This document shows, piece after piece, positions 23,336 to 35,599 of a DNA stretch of 64,000 bases. Within the stretch, counting starts at the first letter, position 1. Each line of letters starts with the position of its first letter. The position numbers were made by a program, and so were the translations under genes. This DNA is from Narthecium ossifragum (taxonomy: Eukaryota; Streptophyta; Magnoliopsida; Dioscoreales; Nartheciaceae): NCBI GenBank assembly GCA_963920575.1, contig OY986966.1, positions 1,322,130-1,386,129 on the forward strand, given 5' to 3'. Below the pieces are notes generated by a model. The model was not told the DNA's origin. It was given only the letters and a program-made list of their open reading frames with translations, and searched no databases.

Positions 23336-26138
23336 ATGGCCGCCGCCGCGACCCGCCAGGAACTCCGCCAGTGGTGGTGGGGTCACGGCGTCCGGTTCCG
23401 AGCAATCGGTGCCTCGTGCTTCACAACGCTCCTGATCCTAGCCCTTGTCTTGACCACCCAATCACCGGCGCCGGACACGGCCGTCAATAATCCGCTCCTA
23501 AGTAACCGGCACATTTTTAACACCGTCCGTTCACCGCCGCAACCTCTTGTTGTCTCGTTAACAAGGCCGGAAACCCACGCCCACACCGTCAAGTCGCCGG
23601 TCCGGCAGCTCGTCAGCTCACGGGAAGTTTCAAACGTTGTTAACCTTACTCTGTTGCAGAATGCAACAGAGACAGGCGCAGGTACCATCCCCGTCTCCTC
23701 TAGCTTTTCAAATCTGAATAACTTATATAGGAATTGATACAACTTCATGCATGTTTGCAGTTTGTTTGGATGGTAGTCCGCCGGGATATCATCTCCAGAG
23801 GGGCCATGGCTCCGGCTCAAGCAGCTGGCTCTTGCACCTAGAGGCACTACCATATTTATAATCTGAGAGCTAGCTATGCATTATGCATAGTTCTTATGCT
23901 CATTTTGGCTATAATTGTTGTCAAGTTTTCAGGGTGGAGGTTGGTGCAGCACTCTGGAGTCATGCTTGTTCCGGAGAGGAGCAGCAATAGGCTCGTCGCA
24001 GCACATGGAAAGCCAAGACAAATTCTATGGCATTTTGAGCCCCTACCCTTCTGAGAACCCTGGTATTCACACACACACACACACACACACACACTTATAT
24101 ATACATGTATTGTTTGCCTGCAAATTTGTTGAGATTGGTTTTACTAGTTTTTGCTTTCTTTAGATTTTCACAACTGGAATAAGGTGAAGATAAGGTACTG
24201 CGATGCTGCATCTTTCTCTGGTTTTGTGGAGGGTGAAGTCCAGGTAGCAGTTTGATGTTGCTATTGTTAGCATTGCTTTGGAGACGGATCGATCACACCT
24301 ACTCTTGCTCATATCCTGTTTATATCAATCGACGTTCTGTAGAATGGAACCAAGCTGTTCTTCAGAGGCAAACGCATCTGGGAAGCAGTGATGGATGAGC
24401 TATTGCTCCAAGGACTTGCCAATGCTAAACAGGTCATTCATTTGATCTTCTTGAACAATCCAACAGCATTCTTATGCTATTTTGTTTATGCTTTGACATA
24501 ATATTGGCGTGTTCTCTGTTCTCAGGCCTTTCTAACAGGATGCTCTGCTGGAGGTCTAGCAACTTTTATTCATTGCGACAGCTTCCGCGCTCTTCTGCCG
24601 AAGGTGGCCACTGTTAAATGTCTTGCAGATGCTGCTTTCTTTCTTAACGAGTATGATCCTGTTTTGTTTTTGTGAACTTAGCAACGGTGTGATCATCTGA
24701 AAGTTTCGCTCTTTTTTGAGGACTTCAAGAAACATTGAAATGCCAGGATCTATTTGCAGAAAGGATGTTTCAGGCAACAATTCAGTCGAAGCTTACTTGA
24801 ACAGAGTGGTCCGCCTTCAGGTCTGTTCTATATTTTCATGTCGGACATACTTTAGGGCCCGTTTGGATTAAAGATATGATAAGTTTGCATAGTGGATAAA
24901 GTAAATAGATCCCAGTATTTCAATGCAAACATCAAAGATAGTCATGTAGAATTGAAAGAAAAATGTTTGGACGCATAAATGGGTCCATGCATACTTATCC
25001 TCGATCCAAACGGGCTCTTAGTATTTTGCTACCTAGATAAGATTTATTTTAGTTTTATGAGATGTAATTTATATAACCATTATAGAGCTCTTAGTAGTTC
25101 TCTGCAGTCTAGACACCGTATTTAGCTTGGCCCAGATTCCCCTATTCTTTGATGGATATCTGAAGAATCCTTCCCGACTAATTTCTTCGCAGGGTATATC
25201 GGAAAATTTGCAGCAGGATTGCATCTCAAAGATGGAACCAACTAAGGCAGGTTTCGATTCCATATTTTTTTCCATTGTTGTCTATGGTTTTTATTTTTGT
25301 GCCATAGTAACATTCTCTGTTAATTTGCAGTGCTTCTTTCCGAGAGAGATTCTTAGGAACATTGACACCCCTATTTTCATCCTCAACTCAGCTTATGATT
25401 TCTGGCAGGTGATTTGCTCAAGTATGAAACTATGTATCAGAGTTGTAACACCTAGCCTTCGGGCTCAATTGCAGCAAAAAAACAAAAGAAAAAAAAGTAT
25501 GAAACTATGTATGGCATTTCCAAAATGTATCAGAAGCTAACATTTTATACCTTTTTGAGTCTTTAAAGATCCAAAATGTCTTGGCACCAGAAACATCTGA
25601 TCCTCAAGGTTACTGGCAAAGCTGCAAATACAGTATTCACAGTTGTGATTCAAATCAGATTGAGCTCCTTCAAAGTAATAGTTATTGCAAACTTAAACGT
25701 CACAGCATCTGCAATTCTTTTCTGCATATAATTCAGCGTCTCTTCCCGTGAAACTGGATCGACAGGATTCAGGACCGCCATGCTTAGCGCTCTGGGGGGG
25801 TTTCAGAACAAGAACAAGAATGGCGGCATGTTGATAACTTCCTGCTTTGATCACTGCCAATCTATTACCTTCTCATGGCACTCACCGAGATCCCCAAGAG
25901 TAAATAACAAGGTCAAACTCATTGCAGTTTTCCACAATTATGCTTCCATATTTAACTCTCTTTGGATCTTAAGTCTATACTCTGTTTGGCATGTCTCTTT
26001 CAAAACTTTGATGAGCAGACCATTGCAGAGGCTGTAGGAGATTGGTACTTCGAGAGGAGACCGGTGAAGGAAGTTGATTGCCCATTTCCTTGCAACCCTA
26101 CATGTCATCATATGGATTTCAGCAAACCAATATCCTAA
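23336..26138 (+). CDS. PAE: Pectin acetylesterase (CE13/Notum family), tandem copy 1
   Basis: Twelve exons (23336-23681, 23761-23843, 23933-24062, 24164-24243, 24343-24432, 24526-24650, 24760-24820, 25193-25246, 25331-25408, 25569-25674, 25766-25911, 26019-26138) give 472 residues. The enzyme removes acetyl esters from cell-wall pectin and would act in the secretory path or apoplast. A hydrophobic N-terminal segment (~23-41) is a signal anchor or signal peptide. Family motifs: [34 protein letters not shown] (Ser250, nucleophile), NSAYDFWQ (Asp346), CFDHCQS (His414). Two introns start with GC: intron 8 (AAG|GCAGGT, 25247, shared with copy 2) and intron 2 (GAG|GCACTA, 23844), where copy 2 has GT. 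If intron 2 is not spliced there, a stop follows within six codons. An overlapping ATG at 23322 in another frame precedes the start. Confidence 0.9.
24069..24094 (+). repeat. (CA)n microsatellite in PAE1 intron 3
   Basis: An uninterrupted CA run immediately after the intron donor. Confidence 0.95.
24855..25017. mobile_element. Tourist-like MITE in PAE1 intron 7
   Basis: Inverted ends GGGCCCGTTTGGATT and GATCCAAACGGGCTC are flanked by TTA on both sides (24852-24854, 25018-25020), the 3-bp target site of PIF/Harbinger elements. The similarity extends inwards (GATAAGTTTGCAT against the complement of ATGCATACTTATC). Length is 163 bp with no coding capacity. Confidence 0.85.
25421..25512 (+). mobile_element. 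5'-truncated retroposon in PAE1 intron 9
   Basis: A perfect 17-base duplication (25421-25437 and 25496-25512) flanks a 58-bp body containing CCTTCGGGCTCAATTGCAGC and ending in an A-run with one C. This is a short retroposon inserted by LINE machinery, recent enough for the duplication to be exact. The gene copy downstream lacks it. Confidence 0.8.
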
Positions 26139-27178
26139 CAGAGAACCAACAACGTCCTTTCTAATGGCAGATTGTTCAGTAGCATGCTATAATGGAAGAG
26201 TAGTGGCACTGCTGAGACTATACATCTCTAGCCTGTCATGGACGGCTTTTGCTAATCGAGGACCATCAGCATGATCTAGCAAAATAGCCATTCCATCCGG
26301 AGAGACTGCCGTGAATACTTAATCGATATTAATATTAACTGGTCTCATTGAATGATTAGAGTTCTTCCGTACATGAGGAGATTGTAAACTGAGATTAACA
26401 TTAACTATTTCCATCTCAATTTCAACCAAAGTCCATGATTACTCACACGTTGAATATTAAATTTAAGAAATAGGCTAAAGAAATCATCTGTCAAGGTCTT
26501 AATTTATAATCCGATACAACGTTATTTCACTGCTCTAGTACCATGTTAATTTTAGGTGTAAACCTAGAAACTGAAGACAATAAACTTCATTGGATACGAG
26601 AACATTCACTGAGAGCTTGGTATAACGTCAGTCCATGTCAAGCCCAGCCCAGCTAACACATCAGCCTTCTTGGATCGACATCAAATGAATTATCACGTCA
26701 TTAAGAAAGCTTTGATTGCAAATAAGATCACATGAAAATAATTTTAATGTAATACCAAATTACAATAAATTGATATCAAACTCATGATGGAAATTTATCA
26801 AAAAAAAAATTCATGACACAAGAATTTATCTGATGTAGATAAAAAATAAATTTAAGTGTCGTTAAATTTAACGCCAAGCTCTCACTGAATAGTTTCTCCG
26901 TTTGATACAACTATACAAGTAGCTAGTAAGGCTGAGGATACTTGAACCTCGAAATTTAGATAGAGATTGACGGCCCAGATTCTTCTGGTTCTTAGCAACC
27001 TTTACGGCTGGTTGCGGCGGTTCCGCCGTCGTCTGTCGGATCTGGACTTCTTTGTCTCAATTTTATTTAAATCAACAGCCGTCGAGCTCTTATTGGTCAT
27101 AGGTCAACGATTCCAATGTTCCGATTTAAGGGGGTGAATCGAACCATGTAGATTTGTTTCACCGGGGCCTGTGATCCG
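26139..27178. other. Spacer between the two PAE genes
   Basis: AT-rich sequence with the 3' untranslated region of copy 1 and, near the right end, the promoter and leader of copy 2. No gene and no obvious repeat were seen. Confidence 0.5.
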
Positions 27179-30100
27179 ATGGCCGGATTGATTGCGCACC
27201 GGATCCGCCTCTGGTGGAGGCGCGGCGGACTTGATCCCACTATCGCGTCGGCGGGAGGGATCATCCTCGTTGTCGCCTTATTCCTCACCGTTCGATCCTG
27301 GGTACGGGAGTCGCCTGGCTACGACGGAGCGAGAGCTTCGTCGGAGCCCAACCTGGTCGACCTCACCCTAGTACGCAACGCGGAGGAGAAGGGCGCCGGT
27401 AATAGAGACACTCATCTAGGGTTTTATCTTCATCTTTCTATTTCTCGTTACTATTTTGAAACATTTGGTACGAGTGTAGTTTGCTTGGATGGGAGTCCAC
27501 CGGGGTATAATCTACAGAGAGGTTCTGGATCCGGATCGGATAGATGGCTTCTTCACATAGAGGTAGTGTCATTGGATCTTGTTTGATAAATCTTGTACAT
27601 TGAATACATTCCAATCGGTTAAAAGTTTCAAAATTCTATCTATGTTCGTGTTACTTAGTTTTTGTCGAACTTTTTAGGGTGGAGGTTGGTGCAGTACAGT
27701 GGAATCATGCTCGGAAAGGAAAAGAACTCGATTAGGTTCAACACATTTCATGGAACGCCAAGAACACTTTGTTGGCATTTTAAGCCGTGAAGCATCAAAG
27801 AATCCTGGTACGATGCGGTTTATGATGAAAGGTCCCCATAAATCTGATTATTTTAGCTTTTCTTAGTATTGGCGAAACTAGTTCCATCAGTGGAAACGGG
27901 TGGTGGACTAGATAATTGCAAGGTTTTGGAGATGAAATTTGACCTCAGGCGGCATGTTTAGTAAATTGCTATTCCAAGTTTAAGTTCGGAATTGAAATTT
28001 ACTGTTGTAAGTTGCTGTAATATGTAAAGCAGTGGAGGTATAGTTGAACTTATTGTCCTTGCCATGGGAGGCTTAGAGTGCAACTTAAAGTAAGTCGCTC
28101 ACTAGTCTAAAGTTCATGAATGACACTCTTGCTGCATTTTGGCCATTTTATTCACTCCTTGGTTATTGATGTTTCCCGAATCCTTATTCCCTGAAACTGT
28201 TTATGGACATCTTACAGATTTCTATAACTGGAACAGAGTCAAGATACGGTACTGTGATGGCGCATCTTTTTCTGGTGACGTCGAGAGTGAACTCCATGTG
28301 AGTATGACGAAACCTCCCTGACTAATTTGCTTGTCCTGTTGATTGTTAATGTTTATGGAAGATTTTACTGTTGTATCATGATTTACAGAATGGGACTCGG
28401 CTCTTCTTCAGAGGCAAGCGTATCTGGGAAGCAATTATGAATGAACTCTTACTCAAAGGTCTTGCACATGCTAAACAGGTCATTCATTTAAAGAGATTAC
28501 ACTTTCATATGCTATGGTTGTGATATTAATATGCTACCTTGCTGCTGGCTGTAAAACATTTGATTCTTATGGTAAAGATTTAGGGATTCAGCCCACATTC
28601 TCTTTTTAAGAAGATTGTCAATGACCATCTTCACAAGAAATTCATCTTTTTGCTTTTTTTTCTCTCTCATGCTTAGGTCCCCGAGTCATCCTAATATCAC
28701 TGACCAAATGCTGATCACTATGTCCAAGTTATTTAGAATAGCTGTCAGTCATATTTTAGCAGACTGTAAAGACTGGGTTTTTTCTTGTAAGAAATTGAAC
28801 TGAATCTTGCCAATGTCAGATAGCTGACACAGTCAGCAAGCAACTTAAACAAACATAAATTTAGTTAGCATATGTAGAGGTATACATACTGTCCTTTTTT
28901 ATCCTGCTCAGATCATATTTTTAGTATTTCAGATTCAGTTACTAAATAAAAACCTTTTTCTGGACATTCGAAACTTTTAGTTTGATAATTAGTATGTCAA
29001 ATGCCGTGTTGCTTTGAGAGAAGGTTTGAATGCTAAAAGAACAAAATAAGATATAAACATCTAAAAATTGGATACAGAGAAGAAAATGCTATGTAAAAAA
29101 GGTTAATCTAGTACCGCTCTCTTATTCCCAAAGCATAAAACTTTGTCCGGATTAGAAAAATTGCAAGTTGAAGCATAACTCTAACTTCATTTGTCCAGCT
29201 TGCAGGCCTTTCTGACAGGATGCTCTGCTGGAGGCTTAGCAACTTTCATTCACTGTGATGACTTCCGAGCACTTCTGCCTAATGATGTCACTGTAAAATG
29301 CCTTTCAGACGCTGGTTTTTTTCTTGACGAGTATGATTCTTGCTATCATTTTCGTCTAAGGGCTGCTTTACTCCTCCATTAGAAAAACGTTTACCTTCAA
29401 TGTTATTGGCATTTTATTTATTGTCCTTTATATGTGATGTTCAGAAAACCTAGCCTGCAAGAAATTCTATTTTCTGACCTCAACATCTTCCATAAGTGGC
29501 ACTTGCCTGTTGAACATGAGGCTTGAAAGATGTCATAGCGTGTAGCCAATAGGACATAAGTCATCTTCAATGCTGGAGTCCCTATGTCTTTACCGAAGTC
29601 GTCTTGTTAACCAAAATAATTGATTACACATCCTCTAGGTTAAGTGAACTATGACTTCTAATTCTTATGAGAGTTTGACTCCATTTTAACTTATATGAAA
29701 TCGAAATATTCTATTGTCTAACCTCTTTCCCATTGCAGAAAGGATATCTCTGGAAAAGAGACCATACAATCTTTCTACAGTGATGCGGTCCACCTCCAGG
29801 TATGGTTTCTTTCTTATGAAGCAGGAGAACTTTAGGTTTGATCAAGAGTATGTTTTTGAAAAAAAAATCTTACAGGATGTAGGAAAAAATTTGCATAAGG
29901 ATTGCATCTCAAGGAATAAACCATCTCAGGCAGGTCTTTAATGTATTTTGGTTCTAGGGAGTTCCTTTCTGTGTTTATTTTTGGACCGAGTACTCCTAAC
30001 ATGTGTTTCATGACTTCCTAACTGAGCATATCAGTGTTTCTTTCCACGAGAGATTATCAAGAATGTAAAAACTCCATTTTTTATTCTCAACCCAGCTTAT

Positions 30101-30910
30101 GACGCTTGGCAGGTGATTCTTGTTTTTTATGCTTTCTTTACTATATCATCAGTCGTGACATTTCAAGCTGGATAAGCTGTCTGATTACCGTTTTGGGTAC
30201 TTTCAGATCCAACATGTTAAGGTACCCACAGCATCTGATCCTCAAAACATCTGGCTACGTTGCAGGCTGAACATTTACAAGTGCAATGCAAATCAGATGG
30301 AATCCCTGCAAGGTCATAATTACAAACTTCAACATCCCTATGGTGGATCATTTTCACTTTTAATTGGAAATTTGACATTGAGGCCTTATGGAATCTTTTA
30401 CTCTATTTACTATTTTCAGGATTCAGGAACAGCATGCTTGATGCCTTGAGTGAATTTCAGCATGACAAAAACGGCGGCATGTTCATAAATTCCTGCTTTG
30501 CTCACTGTCAGACCATGAGCGACATCACGTGGCATGCTCCAAATTCTCCAAGACTTGGCAATAAGGTAGTCTTTTGTTTTTCCCTTCACATTGTTTGCAT
30601 GACAGTTAAGCCAGTGGAAGGCGGGGATAATAACTCGCTTGATGTTTAGACTACCTCCTTTTCGACTTGGTTTTCATATGATCCTTTACTTCTGGTGGAG
30701 CTGTTACTATGCCTAGCAAAGCTCCACGGTAAGTGATATACGTGCATTGATGGGCTAATTTTTCAGCTTTATGTTCACTTTGCCGAGCAGACAATTGCGG
30801 AAGCTGTTGGAGACTGGTACTTTGGCAGGAAAGCAGTGAAGGAAGTTGATTGCCCTTTTCCATGCAATCCTACATGCTACAATCTGGACTTGACCACGAT
30901 CTGGGCATGA
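27179..30910 (+). CDS. PAE: Pectin acetylesterase (CE13/Notum family), tandem copy 2
   Basis: Twelve exons (27179-27398, 27480-27562, 27678-27807, 28218-28297, 28389-28478, 29206-29330, 29739-29799, 29876-29929, 30035-30112, 30207-30312, 30420-30565, 30791-30910) give 430 residues. All exons except the first have the same lengths as in copy 1, so the pair arose by tandem duplication. A signal-anchor-like segment lies at ~22-37. Catalytic residues sit in GCSAGG (Ser208), NPAYDAWQ (Asp304) and CFAHCQT (His372). Intron 8 starts with GC (CAG|GCAGGT at 29930), as in copy 1. Intron 2 has a normal GT donor. Intron 5 is about 730 bp, against about 90 bp in copy 1. The N-terminal variable region is shorter than in copy 1. 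The gene looks intact. Confidence 0.93.
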
Positions 30911-33287
30911 GCATTGATCAGATTAAGGATTAGTGAATCAATCCCTCAAGCAATTTTTTCCTGAAATACTTTCGCACTGGTTCTTGTAATCTAAGTTTAT
31001 GTGTGTTACAGTTAATTCAAGCGGGTGTGGCTTGCGGAGTGACTGTAGCATCCTGCTGCCTATTTGGTTCACACATTTTAACTTAGTCGTCACATCTGAT
31101 GGGCTAAACTGTTTTCGGCTGTGCAATTATGAAGCCCTAAAACAATGTTGTGTGAAATCATTTGTTGTACATGGTAGATTGCAAACTAGAATTAACATCT
31201 GCAAACTAGAATTAACATTATAAGATGTTATTCTAGTTGTTGATGTTGCTCAAAATGTTCAATTTTCACCCCTTTTTTTGTTATCTTTTGCATATTATGC
31301 TTTCAAGCAAGTCAACAGGGAACAGGAATTATTCTACTTTCTAAAGAGGAGTCCTATGATAGACCCACCCAAGTACGTCTTGTTTTATCTTATCTCCTAA
31401 TAATCCCAAAAGTGGTGATGCTATTGGGTAAAATGAGATGGGGACTATGATTAGGCATGCTAATTGGTTGGGAGGGCCAAGGATTAACATCAGGTCCTAT
31501 ACATATGTTTATAAATCAAGTTGGGGGATGGAATGAATGGGGTTTCTTATTGATTTGCAAAAAGAGGCAAGATGATGGCCAGACATGAGATATGATGATG
31601 GCTTGAGATGGGGGGAATAATCATATGGAAACATGAGATGCAATAATGTCATCAAAATGTTGTCCTCCTATCCTTCTTTTGCCCTCCAAAAGTCATAACA
31701 AGATCCCTCATCTTTATCCTATACACATTGATGAATACCATGAACCCACCCCATAATAAAAAAATAAAAAATAAAAAAAAACCCTGCTCCCCCTTCTCAT
31801 CTCCTCTGTTTCTATCCACACAATACCAAGATATATACCAACTGTTCCAACTATCACAACATTCATAAATATGGTATATTGAGAGCTAGGGAGGCCATTC
31901 AAGCTGGTGGGCACCAAATGCATGCGGAAACACAGTGAATTTATTCAAGAGCTACAATACCAAGATTAATTCCATTGTTCCATCAATCAAAAGAATTCAA
32001 CAAAGTGGTAGCCATTCAAGCTGGTGCGGTGGGCACCAAATGTAGGCAGAGATACAGTGAATTTATTCAGGGGCCATATGCAGCTTACAACGTGGTGGCG
32101 TTTCCAAGAGAGAGAAGAGAGGGTACAAAGAGCAGTACATGCACCAAACGCACCCACTGCTACTGAGAAAGAAAAAGGTTGCTATCTATCTATGGTGAAA
32201 ATGGAGGCAATTAGAGAGATGGTCCCCAAGCATCAAACCACGTGCATCATGGATACCAATATTTCCACTGCGAAAGATCCGATGCTTCACTTGGCTTAAA
32301 GTTTTTAATCACCCAATATTATTTCCTCAATTTCCATTATTTTCACCTTTTCTATATTTATATTACAAATAGCAAAATTACTGTTACTTTGAAGAGCAAA
32401 GCTTGACCGGATCACATCGCATCATTTTATTCTGTCACTCTCATTCACAATAATCATGAGTATATATGTTCACTTATAAAAACGCTCCTAAAAATTTGCA
32501 TATTAAATTCATTTTATGTTTGTTTTTATAATTTTGGGACGGTGTTTTACGTTTTCATTACAAAACATGTCATTTTGTCACTCATGAGCAATGACCCTTG
32601 TGAGTGAAAAATGGTCTTTTTGGTAACTAAATGACCCTAAATCCTAGGGAACTAAAAAGGCCCTAAGTGTGCAATTAATTTGTTCATGCTCATTGATATT
32701 TACCCACATAACTAATGAATTCAATCATAAAATTCGCTAACTCATGACACTATTCAATCAAGGGAACAAATAGAGTAGCATTAATGCCCTCTTCCATCCC
32801 CATTGGCACAGCTTGTGCATGTCATCAACCCCCCTGAACCCTTGTCTAGCTAAGATGCCCAAATAGTACTCAAAACATGGATGATGTTAAAGCGCATGCC
32901 TTCAAAAGATTCCATAAAAAACACCTGATTGGATGGTTTACTCTTTACTTCGAGAGTAATGTTTTGTGTACAACACATGCCACCAAATTGGTAATCTACT
33001 ATCGATTCATTCATGTAATTCATCGATAGTGATTTACCGATGAACTGTATCAATGAATCGGTAATGGAGTACCGATTGAATTATATCGGTAGTGAGGTAT
33101 CGATTGGTGAATAGAGTCCATCAGTATCTCACTATCGATGGACTAGATGAATAATTCAATCGGTAGTCTATCGATAGTGGTCTACCGATGGACTACATGA
33201 AAGAATCAATAATCCACTATCGATTCGGACATGTGTAATGCACCCTTACTTCTATTACAAATGCAACAAGAAATAGGTAAATAACCT
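30911..33287. other. Intergenic DNA with local duplications
   Basis: Contains the 3' untranslated region of PAE copy 2. An imperfect tandem duplication (31821-31950 and 31955-32072) shares CAATACCAAGAT, GCCATTCAAGCTGGTG, GGGCACCAAATG and CAGTGAATTTATTCA. From 32990 to 33230 there is a cluster of alternating CTATCGAT, ATCGGTAG and CTACCGATGGACTA words on both strands. No gene was recognised. Confidence 0.5.
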
Positions 33288-33289
33288 GC

Positions 33290-33329
<40 letters not shown>
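33288..33329 (+). repeat. TATA-like motif followed by (GA)n microsatellite
   Basis: CTATATAG (33289-33296) leads into a GA run to 33329. It lies about 280 bp upstream of the SMR start codon and could be the core promoter, although the distance is long. Confidence 0.5.
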
Positions 33330-33331
<2 letters not shown>

Positions 33332-33570
33332 TGGTAATCTTATGTTGTACTGCAAAGCATTAATTAACCTGCTGCTACCATGTTATTCTTCATCTTCTTC
33401 TCTCGGTTCTTTTCTTTGTCTCTTAGCTATTTTACATTCGTCACTCTCTCTCCTCCTCCTCCTCCTCCTTGTAGCATCCATCCATCTCTGTCTTCATGCA
33501 AGTGCTCCACTCTCAAGCTATTTATCTCCATCAACGGACAACTCCAAACCAATCTCAACTAGAGTTAAAG

Positions 33571-33963
33571 ATGGATAAGATGGAGCAGCAGCAAGAAGGT
33601 TCCTCCTCTTCTTCTTGTTCTTGTCCAAATCATGGAGGTGATGGCGGAGACGAGAAGAGAGAAGCTTGTAGTGCAAAAGAAGAAGTACAAGTCATCACCG
33701 CTGCCGCAGCCGCCGCTACCAATGAGGAGGATGAGGATTATTATGATGGATACCAGACTCCGACGTCTCCGGCGCATAGGATTCCGGCACCTCTCTTATG
33801 CCCGCCGGCGCCAAAGAAGCCGGCGGCGGCTAAGCTGCGTGCCAGACGGAAGTTGCGAGGCAAACGATTAGCAGCACGACGCCGCCTCGTCGACGTTCGC
33901 GAGTTCGTCGTGTGTGCAGAGATCGACGGCGGCCGGCAGACCAAGAAGGCCAGAAAAAAATGA
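33571..33963 (+). CDS. SMR: SIAMESE-related cyclin-dependent kinase inhibitor
   Basis: A single-exon frame of 130 residues starting MDKMEQQQEG. The central block DGYQTPTSPAHRIPAPLL followed by CPPAPKKPAAA is the conserved SIAMESE/SMR signature (TPTSP.H.IP then CPPAP.K). A basic Arg/Lys-rich tail follows, then REFVVCAEI. SMR proteins bind CDK-cyclin complexes in the nucleus, block mitotic CDK activity and promote the switch to endoreduplication or stress-induced arrest. The N-terminal half is Ser/Glu-rich and poorly conserved, as is usual. An in-frame ATG at 33496 would add 25 unrelated residues; I prefer 33571 because the leader is CT-rich and the extension resembles no family member. Which SMR subgroup it belongs to cannot be decided here. 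Confidence 0.85.
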   Translation: MDKMEQQQEGSSSSSCSCPNHGGDGGDEKREACSAKEEVQVITAAAAAATNEEDEDYYDGYQTPTSPAHRIPAPLLCPPAPKKPAAAKLRARRKLRGKRLAARRRLVDVREFVVCAEIDGGRQTKKARKK

Positions 33964-35599
33964 TCTTTTTCATGTACTACTACTATATGTGTATGATTCT
34001 TAATTTCTTATTGCCCAGTGTAGCAGGTTGGCCATTTGAATTCATGTGTATTTTTTTTTAAGTGTTTAATCTCTTGGATTTGGGATCATTCAATCATTTT
34101 TGTTTGCATGCTTGGATTGATTGCTATGGTCTATGGAGAGAGAGATAGATCTGGGAAGAGAGATGATAAAGGTGAAAGATGTTCGCATATAGCTGAAGAA
34201 GAAGTACACAAAGCTACAGGAAAAGTTGGGTGGTGTATTCTATTTTTAGAACGTTCACAAGGCTCTTCTGTCATGAAGCCTAGCTGTATGCTTCTTGTCT
34301 GATACTTTTTAACTCTCATTTTTTTCCTCTTCACCTTCTTTTCTTTTTTGTCTTCTTTTTCTTTTCTGGGATGTGTGGTAGAAATGGAATCAGATGCTCT
34401 TAAAAAAAGAAGAAGAGGATTTATTAGAAGAAAAACAAAAAAAAAATTGAAAATTTTTATTCAATGCTAAAAGAAGTAGATAGTTCTTTGAGACACATGA
34501 AGTTTAGAAGTGCTACACTGCACTCGAGAAAAAGGAGGGAACAAATGGAATGCTTAAAGTCTTCTCTTTCGTCACTAAGTTGCTGAGACCGATGGCTTAC
34601 AGGGCACCATTAGTAAGGAGAGAGAGCATACAATAATCCAACTCCAGACTTAACAATCCAAGAAAAGGATAGAAGAATGAACCCACCCCAAAAGTTTGAT
34701 GAGAGAATCCTGAAACTTACTGGATTGATGAAATCTAAGTTGAAAGTATGAAAGATTGGATTCAAAATGAAATCCTGTTCGTCATTGTAGCAGATCCAAC
34801 ATTAACTTAATCAGCTGCCAAGATAGGTAAAAACAAACGAGCCCATAACACACAAACTTTCATAAACTCCGGTATACAATCTTCGTGCAAAACAGAAGAG
34901 ATCTTTTTACAGACAATAGAATCACGATGGATGCAGATGTTGTATCCGAAAATTTCAATTCGATGTTCATCTGGTACAGGATTGAGCTGTCAATAATTCA
35001 AGAACTGAGCCGCCAGCAATGACTGTCATACAGTTGCCTTCACTATCACCTGGCCTTCAGGATTTCTTAAAGTGAAGCCAATACAAATAGGTAAAACTAG
35101 AAAAGGAAAAGAGACCACCTGAGTTGAAAGAAGAAACAGCTCTGTTACTCCTTGGCAAACACTCACATGGCAGGAATAAGACACTCATTGAAGCAATTAT
35201 TATTCTGTATCCATAGCGTTTGTCGCATAAATTTGCTGCTCCGCCGACTTGGAAGAACTAGAACAAGAGAGCAATCAAAAGAATAGATCCTTGCTTCGCC
35301 TTGTGATACACAGATTAGAGGTATGAATATAACAACTGGCAGTGCATATTTTCGGAAAGAACCCACCATATGCTGCAAGGCTGCAAGAATTCTTCAAAAA
35401 TTCTTCTACAGAAAGTGCATTTAGTACAACATGTCCTTGACAAATAATTTAATTGTAAACTATCATCTTCACGACATGAGCAAATTGCATTCCAACAGTT
35501 ACAATGAAACCCAGATTTTTTCATCCTGACTAACAAGGTCCAACTTGACTTGAACGATTACATCTAGGGACAAGAGACACCAATTGGAAGGCAGTCACT
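33964..35599. other. Convergent 3' regions of SMR and ECR
   Basis: The 3' ends of two convergent genes meet here. The first ~500 bp are T- and A-rich with several possible poly(A) signals. No complete gene is seen. A minus-strand stretch near 35036-35090 reads like a short coding tail but has no supporting upstream exon. Confidence 0.4.

Noticed and set aside
33496..33570. Upstream in-frame ATG of the SMR gene
   Set aside because: The added 25 residues have no counterpart in the family and lie in the CT-rich leader, so the later ATG was chosen.
35036..35090. Minus-strand coding-like tail (GFTLRNPEGQVIVKATV then stop) downstream of ECR
   Set aside because: The only nearby upstream exon would need an intron of about 25 bases, and no family is recognised. 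It probably lies in spacer.
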